Source: Fidelibacterota bacterium (lineage in GTDB: Bacteria; Fidelibacterota; UBA8477; JABMPR01). Taken from it: a stretch of DNA of 64,000 nucleotides. Below the pieces are notes generated by a model. The model made no database searches. It saw only the letters and a program-made list of their open reading frames with translations, and was not told the origin of the DNA. The first letter of the stretch is position 1, and every line of letters begins with the position of its first letter. Positions 12,047-21,286 of the stretch are shown here, piece after piece. Where the stretch lies: the NCBI GenBank assembly GCA_016845065.1, contig JAERTG010000107.1, forward strand, positions 60,664-124,663, written 5' to 3'. The position numbers were made by a program, and so were the translations under genes.

Positions 12047-13162
12047 CTATCCCTGAAGCCTGATGGGCATCAGGAGCATTACTAATTCTTCTTTTTCTGC
12101 CTGTACCTCTGGCAGGATTAATCCAGGACCAATTTCAGAACCCAGTCTGAAGACGACACGATCCGTTTCAACATTTTTGAGCATATCTTTGAGATAAATT
12201 GAATTGTAACCCAATGTCAGCTCTTCACCATCATAGTCGGACAGAACTTGCTCTTTCGCACTGGTGCTGGCCTCAGGATCCTCAGTAAATACTTCAATAT
12301 ATCCAGGGTGCAGTTTTAGGGCTACCTGATGGGTTGTACGGTTCGAGAAAATGGACACACGCCGAACGGTGGTAACCAGGTCTTTGCTGGAAAGCGTAAC
12401 CGTCTTATCATTGGTTGAAGGAATAACACTTCCGTAATCTGGGTATTGCTCGTCAATGAGGCGGCTGAAAATTGTGGCCGTCTCTGTGGCAACACTGATA
12501 TACTTTTCCCCGACAGAAAGATTGATAGTGTCACCGTCATCCAGGAATGACTGGATCAACGATAAAAATTTAGGTGGAACGATGATATTGGCTTCAAAAT
12601 CAGCTGAGACAAAATCACGGTTGGTATATTTCACCAATCGATGACCATCAGTGGCAACAGCTCGAATTTCGTTATTCTTTAATTCAAAGAGAACCCCAAG
12701 AAGAGCAGGTTTTAACTCATCCTTTGAAACAGCAAATACGGTTTTTTCTACCGTTCGTTTTAAAACTTTTGATTTAATTTCGAGACTTTGAGCTGGACCT
12801 AATTCAGGGGCATCTGGGAAATCCAGAGCAGGACGACCAACGATCTTATAGGTACCAGCCGTGGTGGTTAGTGTAACGCGGCTATCATCTGACCAGGCAA
12901 AGGTGAGTTCAGTATCTGGCAATTCACCGGTGATTTCCTGGAGCAGGCGAACGGGCAGAGCCACAGCTCCTTCATCTTCTCCGAGGACATTCAGGTTTAG
13001 AGTATAAGTGATTTCGATATCAGTACTGCGCATGGAGAGAACATTCCCCTTCACGGTGAAGAGAATGTGGTTGAGAATGGGCATGGTTGATCGGGTAGGG
13101 CTTACGCGAGCCACCTTCTGCAAGCCGTGTAAAAGGGTTGACGAGTCAACGGTAAATTGCAT
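12047..13162 (-). CDS. dnaN: DNA polymerase III beta sliding clamp
   Basis: 371 residues covering the three clamp domains. The N-terminus MQFTVDSSTLLHGLQKVARVSP and the C-terminal motif LMPIRL are typical of the clamp. The ring tethers polymerase III and many repair proteins to DNA. It is followed by recF after a 139-base gap that holds no obvious gene. A GGAG site lies nine bases before the start. dnaA, often directly upstream of dnaN, is absent: the upstream gene diverges. Confidence 0.96.
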   Translation of the reverse strand: MQFTVDSSTLLHGLQKVARVSPTRSTMPILNHILFTVKGNVLSMRSTDIEITYTLNLNVLGEDEGAVALPVRLLQEITGELPDTELTFAWSDDSRVTLTTTAGTYKIVGRPALDFPDAPELGPAQSLEIKSKVLKRTVEKTVFAVSKDELKPALLGVLFELKNNEIRAVATDGHRLVKYTNRDFVSADFEANIIVPPKFLSLIQSFLDDGDTINLSVGEKYISVATETATIFSRLIDEQYPDYGSVIPSTNDKTVTLSSKDLVTTVRRVSIFSNRTTHQVALKLHPGYIEVFTEDPEASTSAKEQVLSDYDGEELTLGYNSIYLKDMLKNVETDRVVFRLGSEIGPGLILPEVQAEKEELVMLLMPIRLQG

Positions 13163-13460
13163 GGTTTTGATCTCCGAATGTCGGGTTATTCACTGTCCTT
13201 TATAAAGCAAACCAAACTAAACTTGGAACTGAGCAATTCAAAGCTTGAACCTGTACAAATTAGCTGGTAATAGTAGTTTTTCGCCCAAAACACCCCTTTA
13301 AAGGCCGTGAAATGACATGAGGCAGGACTAACCCAGGGTAAAAACGCAATTTTGAGTGAAATATTCTTATTCACTGGAGTCCCCATCCTGGGAGGGAAGT
13401 ACTCCTTGTTGAGGTCCAATCATGGCCTAGTTTTGTAGCATCAATATGTGAACGCAATAA
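13163..13460. promoter_or_regulatory. Divergent intergenic region between dnaN and a membrane-protein gene
   Basis: This 298-base gap separates divergently transcribed genes and must hold promoters for both. On the reverse strand a TATAAA-like hexamer lies about 50 bases before the dnaN start. Two copies of TTATTCACTG (near 13188 and 13368) differ from a DnaA-box consensus by one base, but they are too few and too far apart to call an origin. No RNA gene or coding sequence is seen. Confidence 0.35.
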
Positions 13461-13904
13461 ATGGGGTGGTTTCTGAAAAATTTTATCGCGCGATGGTTTA
13501 TCAATAACCCAATCCGATTCAGACTCTTTCTGGTTTTTGCAGGTATCCTGGCTGGCGTGTCACACCCATGGTTTAAAACTGAAATCACAGCAGAATTATC
13601 TAATGCCAGAATGATGTTCATGCTGGGCTTTTCCACGATGACTTTTACGTTTATGCTCACCTTATATCGAATGCTTCAAAAACTTTTCCGAAGGGGTGTT
13701 GAAGTTGAAGGTCAAAAGGTAGACTTTGATGAGCGAACCATGGTGAGAACTGCAGGCATCTTTTGGTTTATTCCTTTTGGTCTAACCCTGCAGGTGTCAA
13801 CCTTCAGCTCTGCTGCATCTGACCCATATTTTGGCAGAGTTATGATTATTCAGGGACTGGCTATCGCCCTCGGTGCCTGGATATCTCAGATTATTAAGAA
13901 GTAG
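13461..13904 (+). CDS. Small membrane protein of unknown function
   Basis: 147 residues with three to four predicted membrane helices (about 20-36, 50-68, 92-110 and 122-142) and a charged loop RRGVEVEGQKVDFDERT in the middle. It begins with aromatic-rich MGWFLKNFIARWF. I do not recognise a family. It diverges from dnaN and ends 38 bases before the WG-repeat gene, so the two may be co-transcribed. Confidence 0.55.
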   Translation: MGWFLKNFIARWFINNPIRFRLFLVFAGILAGVSHPWFKTEITAELSNARMMFMLGFSTMTFTFMLTLYRMLQKLFRRGVEVEGQKVDFDERTMVRTAGIFWFIPFGLTLQVSTFSSAASDPYFGRVMIIQGLAIALGAWISQIIKK

Positions 13905-13942
13905 CCAGGTTTAGTGTCATATTATGAAGGAGGGGATTGTAG

Positions 13943-15121
13943 TTGAAGCTCTTTAGATATATTGTTTTGCTGACTGTTATCTCTTCCTTGTTTGCTGAGA
14001 ATTCATCAAAAAGTCAATCAGCTGCCATAATTTCACATTCAACCGATATGCTATTCCCCGTATACGATAAAGCGTTGATTGGTTTCATTGATTCGACAGG
14101 GTCATTCAGAATGAAGCCACAATTCTCAATCCTTTTTAATGATTCCACTACTCGATATATAGAGTTTACCAGTTGGATTAAAATGCCTTCAGTCCTCCCA
14201 TTTCACTTCAGAGAGGGTAAGCTGATTCTGAGCCAATCAGAGGTATACTCGTTGTTTAAACAAGGTAATCATTACTCGATAATCAATGAAGCGGGCCAGG
14301 TTGAAAGGAAAATGATATGTGAATGGGCAGGTGATTTTTTCCAGGGCTATGCACAAGTTTGTCAGGCGAAAACATTTCTCGGTATTAAGATAGGAGAGAA
14401 ATGGGGTGCGATTGGTCTCGATGGAGAGATGCGGATAAAACCGCAGTTTGATTATCTCGGTCCATTTTCTGAGGGGCTGGCTGTTGCACGAAAAAATCAA
14501 CTTTTTGGATTTATAGATACCTCTGGTGCCTGGCAAATCCCGCCTAAATTTCAAGAATGTCAGCCCTTTCAGGAAGGGTTGGCAGCAATATCGGTTGATG
14601 GAAAATGGAGATACATAAATAAGCAGGGCAAACAGAAAATTGAAATAGATGCTGACAGGGTCTGGGCTTTTACCCAGGGGCGGGCTAGAGTGAGTGTTAA
14701 GGGAAAGTATGGATTTATAGATACTGTTGGTGCATATGTAGTAAGTCCAGCATTTGATTTTGCCCTGGATTATCAAGAAGGACTGAGTTGTGTCTCAAAA
14801 GATAGTAGTGGTGGATACATTGATCTGAATGGGGAGTGGGTGATCAATCTCCAGTACGAAAATGTAGGCTCCTTTTCCCAGGGTATTGCTGCAGTTAAAG
14901 TGAGTGGGTTGTGGGGTTATATTAATCGGCAGAATGAGATGATCATTGATCCCCAATATCAATTGGCTTTCCCTTTTCAGGGAGGTTTAAGCATTGTCTG
15001 GGATAATTATCAGCCAATCTATATTAACACATCAGGTGAAAAAATATCGGCTCTGTATCTAGATGTATCCCCCAACACAAATTTATTGAAGCGCTGGTTT
15101 AAATCCTCAAGAACCATATAA
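13943..15121 (+). CDS. Secreted WG-repeat protein
   Basis: 392 residues starting with TTG, supported by an AAGGAGGGG site eight bases upstream. A signal peptide (MKLFRYIVLLTVISSLFA) is followed by at least seven WG-type repeats, recognised by recurring patterns such as KWGAIGLDGEMRIKPQFD and LFGFIDTSGAW, each about 45 residues and each starting near an aromatic-Gly pair and ending in PxFxxxxPFxEGLA. WG repeats form beta-rich modules of unknown binding role, common in Bacteroidota and relatives. Likely periplasmic or surface-located. Confidence 0.8.
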   Translation: MKLFRYIVLLTVISSLFAENSSKSQSAAIISHSTDMLFPVYDKALIGFIDSTGSFRMKPQFSILFNDSTTRYIEFTSWIKMPSVLPFHFREGKLILSQSEVYSLFKQGNHYSIINEAGQVERKMICEWAGDFFQGYAQVCQAKTFLGIKIGEKWGAIGLDGEMRIKPQFDYLGPFSEGLAVARKNQLFGFIDTSGAWQIPPKFQECQPFQEGLAAISVDGKWRYINKQGKQKIEIDADRVWAFTQGRARVSVKGKYGFIDTVGAYVVSPAFDFALDYQEGLSCVSKDSSGGYIDLNGEWVINLQYENVGSFSQGIAAVKVSGLWGYINRQNEMIIDPQYQLAFPFQGGLSIVWDNYQPIYINTSGEKISALYLDVSPNTNLLKRWFKSSRTI

Positions 15122-15229
15122 AACAGCTTCTCCTCTTTCCAAGCGGCATTGTGGGTATTATTTTTCCTCCGTTAACCCCAAACCTTGAATAACCTTTTCT
15201 TTTATTCCAAAGCAGTCACATTTTATAAG

Positions 15230-17644
15230 ATGGAAAAAGCCATGTATGTAGAAATTGTTTTTCCCCTGAGTCTTGATCAAGCCTTTACCTATTCGGTTCC
15301 AGAAGAGCTGAACGATGTCGTTCAAATTGGTCAGCGTGTGATTGCGTCTCTGGGTCGACGCAAACAACAGGGTATGATCATTGGCATCAATTCGGATCCC
15401 CCGGCAGATTTCACAGGTAAGCTTAAAACCTTCGAAAATATTGTAGATCCCATTCCTGTTTTTGATCACCACCTCATCAATCTTCTCAATTGGATGAGTC
15501 GTTATTATTTCACACCTCTGGGCAAGGTTATACAGTCTGCAATCCCCTCTGATGCGCGCATGAAAAAAGAGGTCATTATCCAGGCCACTGCTCTCCTACA
15601 TGGTGTGGACGAGTTTAGTAAATTCATAAAAGCCAAGGGTCTTGTTCGCCTATCAGCACTGAAGCGAAAATTCGGTGCAGACCTGGCTGTGAACCAGATT
15701 TCCCGCCTACAACGTCAGGGCCTTTTGGAGCTGGAAAACGAATTTGGATTCAAAGGGAAGAGAGCCTCAAGCTACCTTGTTATTCCAGACCTGGGTCGGG
15801 ATTCAGAAATTCCTACCAATGCGCGGGCCCAGCAAAAAGCCTTTGACATTCTCAACGATTATCCTGATGGGATACCCCTGGATAAGCTTCGGGATGAGTA
15901 TGAGGTTTACCGACCCATCATCCACAAACTGGCCGACCGTGGGTTAGTAACCTTGCAGGAAATTGAACTTGATATAGATCCATTGAAAGATTATCACCGG
16001 CCACCCCCGAAAAAGGTTGAGCTAAACCACGAACAGAGCATTGCACTTAATGAGGTGACTCGCTCTCTGAATGATCGTGTCTTTACACCCTATTTGTTAT
16101 TTGGTGTTGCAGGGAGTGGTAAGACAGAAGTTTACCTGAACGCTACAGCCCACGCCTTGGAACAAGGTCGTTCAGTGATTGTATTGGTCCCTGAAATTGC
16201 CCTGGCACCTCAAATAGCTTATCGCTTTCAGTCGCGCTTTGGAAATGTTGTAGCTCTCTGGCATTCGGGTCTCAAGGGTGCAGAGAGACTCTGGACTTGG
16301 CAACAGATCCAGAAAAACAATTTTACGATTGTGGTTGGCGCCCGATCGGCAGTTTTAACCCCCTTGAAGGATCTGGGTCTCATCATAGTGGATGAGGAGC
16401 AGGAGAATAGCTATAAACAGCAGGATAGTGAACCTCGCTATCATGCACGTGATGTGGCTCTGGTACGCGGCCAGGAAGAGAAAGCTGTGGTCCTCTTGGG
16501 CTCAGCTACACCTTCGCTCGAAACCTATTACAATCTGACCACAAATCGCTATAAGGGTCTTCATCTTACCAAACGGTGGGAGAAAGCTAAACCACCTTTG
16601 GTTGATCTCATCGATATGAGTGCTGAGAGGGAGGAATCTCGCGATTATTCCAACCCCTTTTCCAGAAAACTTGTTGCTGCTATTCGAGAGACCCTCGAGA
16701 ATGAGAAGCAGGTCATTTTATTCCAAAATCGACGAGGCTATGCGCCCATTCTTACCTGTAAAGATTGTAACTGGACCATGGCTTGCCCACATGATGATAT
16801 GTCCCTGACTTATCACAAAATTGGGAATAAGATGCGTTGCCATTTTTGCGAATTTGAAGCTCCAACTCCTGCGAGTTGTCCAGAATGTCGATCCCTGGAT
16901 TTGAAATTTGGTGGAATGGGCACCCAACTGGTTGAGGAAGCCCTGGAAACTCAGTTCCCCGATGTACCAGTTTGCCGTATGGATATGGATACTACGCGGG
17001 GTAAGGGTGCTCACACCAAATTGCTTGGTGATTTTGCCAGAGGTGAGTACAAAATCCTACTTGGGACCCAGATGATTGCCAAGGGGTTGGACTTTGAAAA
17101 TGTCACCCTGGTAGGAGTGATTAACGCCGACTCAGGTTTGCATTTTCCAGATTTCAGGTCCCGAGAGAAAACCTTTCAACTTGTCTATCAGGTTTCAGGT
17201 AGATCAGGGCGTGGTGAGTTCCCTGGTCGTGTTGTTGTCCAGAGCTGGATGCCTGACGATATTTCCATTCAATGTGCCACCAGGAGTGATGTCAAACTCT
17301 TCTATAACGGAGAGCTAAATGATCGGGACCAGCTCCAGTACCCTCCCTTCTCTAGAATGATATCCTTCGGGTTTCAAGGACGCTCCAGGGATGCCGTGAT
17401 GCGCCTGGCAGAGCGTGCTTCAGAACCATTCAGAAATCAGAAAATTATTAAACAGTTAGGACCTGCACCTGCTATGATGGAAAAAAGCCACATGGGGTAT
17501 CACTGGAAGCTTGTACTCAAGACTTCTAAATCAGATGATCCTAGTGGGGGTGCCTTGCGAAAGGCTGCAGCCCATGTACTCCAAAATACCCAGGATAAAT
17601 ATGTTCGAGTAACTGTCGATGTGGACCCATATCAAATTCTTTAA
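15230..17644 (+). CDS. priA: Primosomal replication protein N' (PriA helicase)
   Basis: About 804 residues. PriA restarts stalled forks by recognising fork DNA and loading the replicative helicase. The start at 15230 or 15242 gives the usual YVEIVFPLSLDQAFTYSVP beginning. The frame extends upstream to a TTG at 15185. Walker A is GVAGSGKTEVY and motif II reads DEEQ where the family usually has DEEH. The zinc region between the helicase lobes has CKDC, CHFC and CPEC intact, but the second pair reads CPHD instead of CPxC, so seven of eight cysteines are present (GAT codon at 16793-16795). The final DxDPYQIL is typical. Confidence 0.93.
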   Translation: MEKAMYVEIVFPLSLDQAFTYSVPEELNDVVQIGQRVIASLGRRKQQGMIIGINSDPPADFTGKLKTFENIVDPIPVFDHHLINLLNWMSRYYFTPLGKVIQSAIPSDARMKKEVIIQATALLHGVDEFSKFIKAKGLVRLSALKRKFGADLAVNQISRLQRQGLLELENEFGFKGKRASSYLVIPDLGRDSEIPTNARAQQKAFDILNDYPDGIPLDKLRDEYEVYRPIIHKLADRGLVTLQEIELDIDPLKDYHRPPPKKVELNHEQSIALNEVTRSLNDRVFTPYLLFGVAGSGKTEVYLNATAHALEQGRSVIVLVPEIALAPQIAYRFQSRFGNVVALWHSGLKGAERLWTWQQIQKNNFTIVVGARSAVLTPLKDLGLIIVDEEQENSYKQQDSEPRYHARDVALVRGQEEKAVVLLGSATPSLETYYNLTTNRYKGLHLTKRWEKAKPPLVDLIDMSAEREESRDYSNPFSRKLVAAIRETLENEKQVILFQNRRGYAPILTCKDCNWTMACPHDDMSLTYHKIGNKMRCHFCEFEAPTPASCPECRSLDLKFGGMGTQLVEEALETQFPDVPVCRMDMDTTRGKGAHTKLLGDFARGEYKILLGTQMIAKGLDFENVTLVGVINADSGLHFPDFRSREKTFQLVYQVSGRSGRGEFPGRVVVQSWMPDDISIQCATRSDVKLFYNGELNDRDQLQYPPFSRMISFGFQGRSRDAVMRLAERASEPFRNQKIIKQLGPAPAMMEKSHMGYHWKLVLKTSKSDDPSGGALRKAAAHVLQNTQDKYVRVTVDVDPYQIL

Positions 17645-18530
17645 CAGAAGCCGCAACCTTGTACTCGTTATTCTTACGGTACTCCTTTCAATAGTACCTC
17701 TTTCGGGTGAAGCCCTGATGCTGAAATCAGGCAAACTTACTCTCATGAGTGATAAGGGTGACTCAACCCTTCTGCGTAATGCGCTAGAACAAATCCGTGA
17801 GGAACAACAATATTACCAGGCCCTGTTTGGGTTGAGTCTCAAAAGTGAATTGGAAATACGATTTTACTATAATCCTGATAAAGTGGGATCCCGTCTGCAC
17901 AGCGTTCCATATTGGAGTGCAGGGATCGCCAGAGCGGGGTCAGAAATTTTGATTTATGGGAGAAACCGAAATCAATGGCTCTCAACCTTGAAACACGAGT
18001 TGTTTCATGCTCTTCTTGGGCAAAATGAAGTGAGTGTGCCTGTCTGGTTGAACGAAGGTCTTGCACAATGGCAGGCTGGTCAAATGGACTGGGGTGGCTT
18101 TATGGAGTTGGGAACAGCGACTGCAAGAGGGAATCTCATTCCCCTGGTTGATCTTGATGTAATCCTCAGTTTTAATCACAAACGGGCAAACCTCGCTTAT
18201 GCTCAGGCATTGGATGCCACAAGGTTTCTGATCAAACGTCACGGTGAATCTATTTTACCTTATCTACTTCGGGCAGATGAACTGGGTTTCCGAGAGCGTT
18301 TTACTGCCGAAACAGGTGAAGATTTAATCAATTTTGAAATTGCTTGGCGGGAAAAACTGGAGCAACAATTCTGGTTTTTCAAAATCTCTAGAATCCCTGG
18401 TATTCTCTGGGCAGTTTCTCCACTTATTGTGATCCTGGCCTGGTACCTCAAACGTCGCCGAGGTAAACAGAAGCTTGAAGAATGGGATCAAGAAGAGTCT
18501 GTTCATGATGAGCCTAAATACTTTGCCTGA
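17619..18530 (+). CDS. Membrane-anchored gluzincin metallopeptidase (peptidase MA-like)
   Basis: 303 residues. The N-terminus carries a signal or anchor helix. The zinc site is HELFH (His126, Glu127, His130) with the downstream ligand Glu146 in NEGLAQW, the gluzincin arrangement of peptidase MA-like proteins. A C-terminal membrane helix (about 258-275) is followed by a basic then acidic tail, so the catalytic domain probably faces the periplasm. The start overlaps the priA 3' end by 26 bases. The substrate is unknown. Confidence 0.75.
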   Translation: MWTHIKFFNRSRNLVLVILTVLLSIVPLSGEALMLKSGKLTLMSDKGDSTLLRNALEQIREEQQYYQALFGLSLKSELEIRFYYNPDKVGSRLHSVPYWSAGIARAGSEILIYGRNRNQWLSTLKHELFHALLGQNEVSVPVWLNEGLAQWQAGQMDWGGFMELGTATARGNLIPLVDLDVILSFNHKRANLAYAQALDATRFLIKRHGESILPYLLRADELGFRERFTAETGEDLINFEIAWREKLEQQFWFFKISRIPGILWAVSPLIVILAWYLKRRRGKQKLEEWDQEESVHDEPKYFA

Positions 18531-18646
18531 AACCAGTATCCAACACCAACTTAGACCTTGTTTATATCGTCCAGAATTTGGTTTTTATTCGACCTGACTG
18601 ATCGCATATTGATCACTCACTTAGGGGGCACAACCAGGAGAACACC

Positions 18647-19534
18647 ATGAGAAATTCAATCATTATATTGTTGGTTAGCATGATGATTTGTGGGGTCGCC
18701 TTGGGTCAGGGCACACCTGATCCCCGAATAGAAAAGGCACAACAACTTGAATCGGAGAAAAAGTTTAAAGAGGCTTTTAAACTCTATGAAAAAATCCACA
18801 AATCTGCTCCTGATAACAACGCGATAACCTTCAAGCTTGCAGGCATGGCTCACACCTCAAAAAATTATAAAAAAGCCATAAAATATTATGAGAAACTAGC
18901 CCCGAACGGGAATCCTACAGTGCTTTATAATCTGGCGTGTTCCTATGCCAGGCACGGAAAGAAAAACAAAGCCCTGGCCTCACTGGAGTTAGCAGTAGAT
19001 AAAGGTTTTGCCCAACTTGGGCTTCTGAAATCAGATCCTGATTTATCCAGCATCAGAGACAATGATAAATTCGAAGCGATCGCCAGCTCTGTTAAATCCA
19101 TTGAAAATGAACCCGAAGCTCAAAAATTTGATTTCTGGGTAGGTGAATGGAATGTTTATGGTGTGAATGATGTACAAGTTGGGCAAAGCAGTATCCAAAA
19201 AATCCTGAACGGCAATGTCATCCTGGAGAATTGGACTGGAGCAGGAGGTTTCTCTGGCAAAAGCTTCAACCACTACCATATGGGATCTGGTCTCTGGGTT
19301 CAATATTGGGTAGATCAAAGTTCTGGACGAATCTATTTTGAAGGCAATTTCGATCCAGATCAAAACGCCATGGTCTTACATGAAAAGCTGGATATTGGTT
19401 CAGAAAAGCCCAATAGACGCCTCACCTCTTTTAACATTTCGACTGACAGTGTAAGACAGTATTCGCAGGTGAGCTCAGATGCTGGTGAAAACTGGACAGT
19501 ACAGTATGATTTTATGTATGTGAGAAAACCATAG
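18647..19534 (+). CDS. Secreted protein: TPR region plus DUF1579-like beta domain
   Basis: 295 residues with a signal peptide cleaved near ALGQG. Residues about 25-145 form TPR-like helix pairs (FKLYEKIHKSAPDN, YKKAIKYYEKLAP). The C-terminal ~150 residues begin FDFWVGEWNVYG and include GNVILENWTGAGGFSGKSFN and WVQYWVD, the pattern of the DUF1579-type lipocalin-like domain. A GGAG site lies about ten bases upstream. The function is not known. The next gene starts nine bases downstream, so they are probably co-transcribed. Confidence 0.65.
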   Translation: MRNSIIILLVSMMICGVALGQGTPDPRIEKAQQLESEKKFKEAFKLYEKIHKSAPDNNAITFKLAGMAHTSKNYKKAIKYYEKLAPNGNPTVLYNLACSYARHGKKNKALASLELAVDKGFAQLGLLKSDPDLSSIRDNDKFEAIASSVKSIENEPEAQKFDFWVGEWNVYGVNDVQVGQSSIQKILNGNVILENWTGAGGFSGKSFNHYHMGSGLWVQYWVDQSSGRIYFEGNFDPDQNAMVLHEKLDIGSEKPNRRLTSFNISTDSVRQYSQVSSDAGENWTVQYDFMYVRKP

Positions 19535-19543
19535 GGAGTACTC

Positions 19544-20194
19544 ATGTCCACTACTCTTAGCGTAATAGGTTCGACTGGTTTAATCGGATTAGAATTTCTT
19601 AACAGTATTGGTGAAGGGGAATATCAGGAGGTAACGGCCATCACACGCCGTCAAATTCCCAGCCTGTCAGAAAAGCCCTTTATCAAACAGTCAATCCACA
19701 ATTTTGATGATTTAGAAAGTATGCGGAATGATTTAAAATCCGAGGTGTTGATCTGCACACTCGGCACCACGATTAAAACTGCAGGATCACAGGAACGCTT
19801 TATTGAGGTTGATCTTGATATACCCCTGGCGCTAGCAAAAATGGCTCGCGAGGAAGGTTGTAATACCTTTATACTGGTATCATCTATTGGGGCAGATGCC
19901 CATGCTAGCATCTTTTACAGCCGTGTTAAGGGTCAACTGGAAGAGGCACTCAAGGCTATTGGATTCCCTCGGCTACACATCTTACAGCCAAGCATGTTGC
20001 TGGGAGACCGGCAAGAGAGTCGCCCAGGTGAATTTATAGGTAAACTCATCATGCAGCCCTTGTCATTTCTCATTCCCTGGAAATACAAGCCTATTCATGC
20101 CAGCATATTGGCAGCGAAAATACGAGAATTAATTTCTTCTGAAGAGACTGGAAGTAGAACCTGGTCGGGCAAAGAACTTTTCCACATAAATTGA
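19544..20194 (+). CDS. NAD(P)-binding Rossmann protein (atypical short-chain/HTATIP2-like)
   Basis: 216 residues. The dinucleotide-binding motif is GSTGLIGLEFL at residues 9-19. ILVSSIGAD and the YSRVKGQLEEAL helix correspond to the S/YxxxK region of NAD(P)H-binding, HTATIP2-type proteins. These act as oxidoreductases or redox sensors, and the substrate is not evident. AGGGAG precedes the start. Confidence 0.7.
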   Translation: MSTTLSVIGSTGLIGLEFLNSIGEGEYQEVTAITRRQIPSLSEKPFIKQSIHNFDDLESMRNDLKSEVLICTLGTTIKTAGSQERFIEVDLDIPLALAKMAREEGCNTFILVSSIGADAHASIFYSRVKGQLEEALKAIGFPRLHILQPSMLLGDRQESRPGEFIGKLIMQPLSFLIPWKYKPIHASILAAKIRELISSEETGSRTWSGKELFHIN

Positions 20195-20295
20195 TACAGA
20201 ACACATGATTCAATCGTTGTGAGCCCCAACACAACAAGATGATCCATATCCTCACATATTTACCTCAGACGGGGCGAAAACTGGAGGATAGAGTT

Positions 20296-20379
20296 ATGGA
20301 TGACAACAAACATTATGGATTTCAACTTTTCATGCTCATTGCCACTTTAGTTTTAGTCCTTGGGATTTCCAGACTGTAG
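20296..20379 (+). CDS. Small single-helix membrane peptide (27 residues)
   Basis: An ATG with a strong GGAGGA site seven bases upstream opens a 27-residue frame. The peptide starts with eight polar residues (MDDNKHYG) and continues with an uninterrupted hydrophobic helix (about 18 residues) ending in Arg-Leu. This is the layout of small membrane regulators. It stands alone in a 222-base gap between convergent genes, so the start signal is the main evidence. No homologue is recalled. Confidence 0.4.
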   Translation: MDDNKHYGFQLFMLIATLVLVLGISRL

Positions 20380-20416
20380 TGTTCAAGGCTTTACAGTTAA
20401 TCAAGATAGCCGATGA

Positions 20417-21211
20417 TTAACTTGGTATAAAGATTACTTCAGTTAGTCTGAGAAAATCAGCTGGACTCAGCTGTTCGGGTCGTAAATTCAGATCAAACTG
20501 ATCCACGATACTTTCCCTGTCCTTCAAAATGGATTTAAGACTGTTCCGAAGCGTTTTACGTCGCTGATTGAATGCGGTTCTAACCACTTGTCGTAAATGA
20601 GGTTCAATCTCTGCAGAAACGGGGTTGTGCTGATCAAAGGAAAAGCGTATAAAACAGGAATCCACATCTGGTACAGGGTAGAATACATGTCGGCTGATAT
20701 CAAACAAATACTCGGTTTTGGCGAACAGCGCGGAGTATACAGAAAGGATTCCATACACTTTGGAACCATGGGGAGCAATTAGACGCTTACCAACTTCTTT
20801 CTGCATGAGAAAGTGGACATCGCCAATGCGCTCATGATGTTTAAAAGCTTGAAGTATCAACTGGGAGGTTATGTAGTAGGGAATGTTTCCCATGAGTCTA
20901 AAACTGCCCAGCTCTGAAGGAGGTAACCACTTTAAAAAGTCCATATGCTCATAAGTGAAAGTAGGTATCTCTTTTCGAATGGGCTCAAGATATTCATCCA
21001 TTCGGGGATCGATTTCAATAGCATGGAGTTGTTTCACTCTAGGTGCGAAAAGACGGGTTAGAGCTCCAGATCCAGGACCAATTTCCACCATTACATCATC
21101 AGCATGTGGATTCACTGCTCGAACCAGCTTGTCAAGCATGGCCGGGTCGGTGATGAAATTCTGCCCCCATTTTTTAAAGGCATGTATATCTGGCCTTAAG
21201 CCCATACGCAA
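20417..21211 (-). CDS. rsmA: 16S rRNA dimethyladenosine transferase RsmA (KsgA)
   Basis: 264 residues. RsmA methylates two adjacent adenines near the 3' end of 16S rRNA during 30S maturation. The start matches the family (KKWGQNFITDPAML), the SAM motif is VEIGPGSGALT, and the catalytic motif is NIPYYITSQLI, with FYPVPDVDSCFIRF after it. All are the expected residues. Confidence 0.95.
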   Translation of the reverse strand: MRMGLRPDIHAFKKWGQNFITDPAMLDKLVRAVNPHADDVMVEIGPGSGALTRLFAPRVKQLHAIEIDPRMDEYLEPIRKEIPTFTYEHMDFLKWLPPSELGSFRLMGNIPYYITSQLILQAFKHHERIGDVHFLMQKEVGKRLIAPHGSKVYGILSVYSALFAKTEYLFDISRHVFYPVPDVDSCFIRFSFDQHNPVSAEIEPHLRQVVRTAFNQRRKTLRNSLKSILKDRESIVDQFDLNLRPEQLSPADFLRLTEVIFIPS

Positions 21212-21286
21212 AGCCTCATCTTATAGAGTTGTGCATATACGGACACAGGGCTATGCGACCAATCGAGAATGATCAAAAAAGCGGGT

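Noticed and set aside
13163..13460. Chromosome origin upstream of dnaN
   Set aside because: Only two near-consensus DnaA boxes 180 bases apart, no dnaA gene and no A/T-rich unwinding cluster.
14237..14776. A 179-residue reading frame on the minus strand inside the WG-repeat gene
   Set aside because: It is antisense to a well-supported gene, lacks a start signal and has no recognisable domain.
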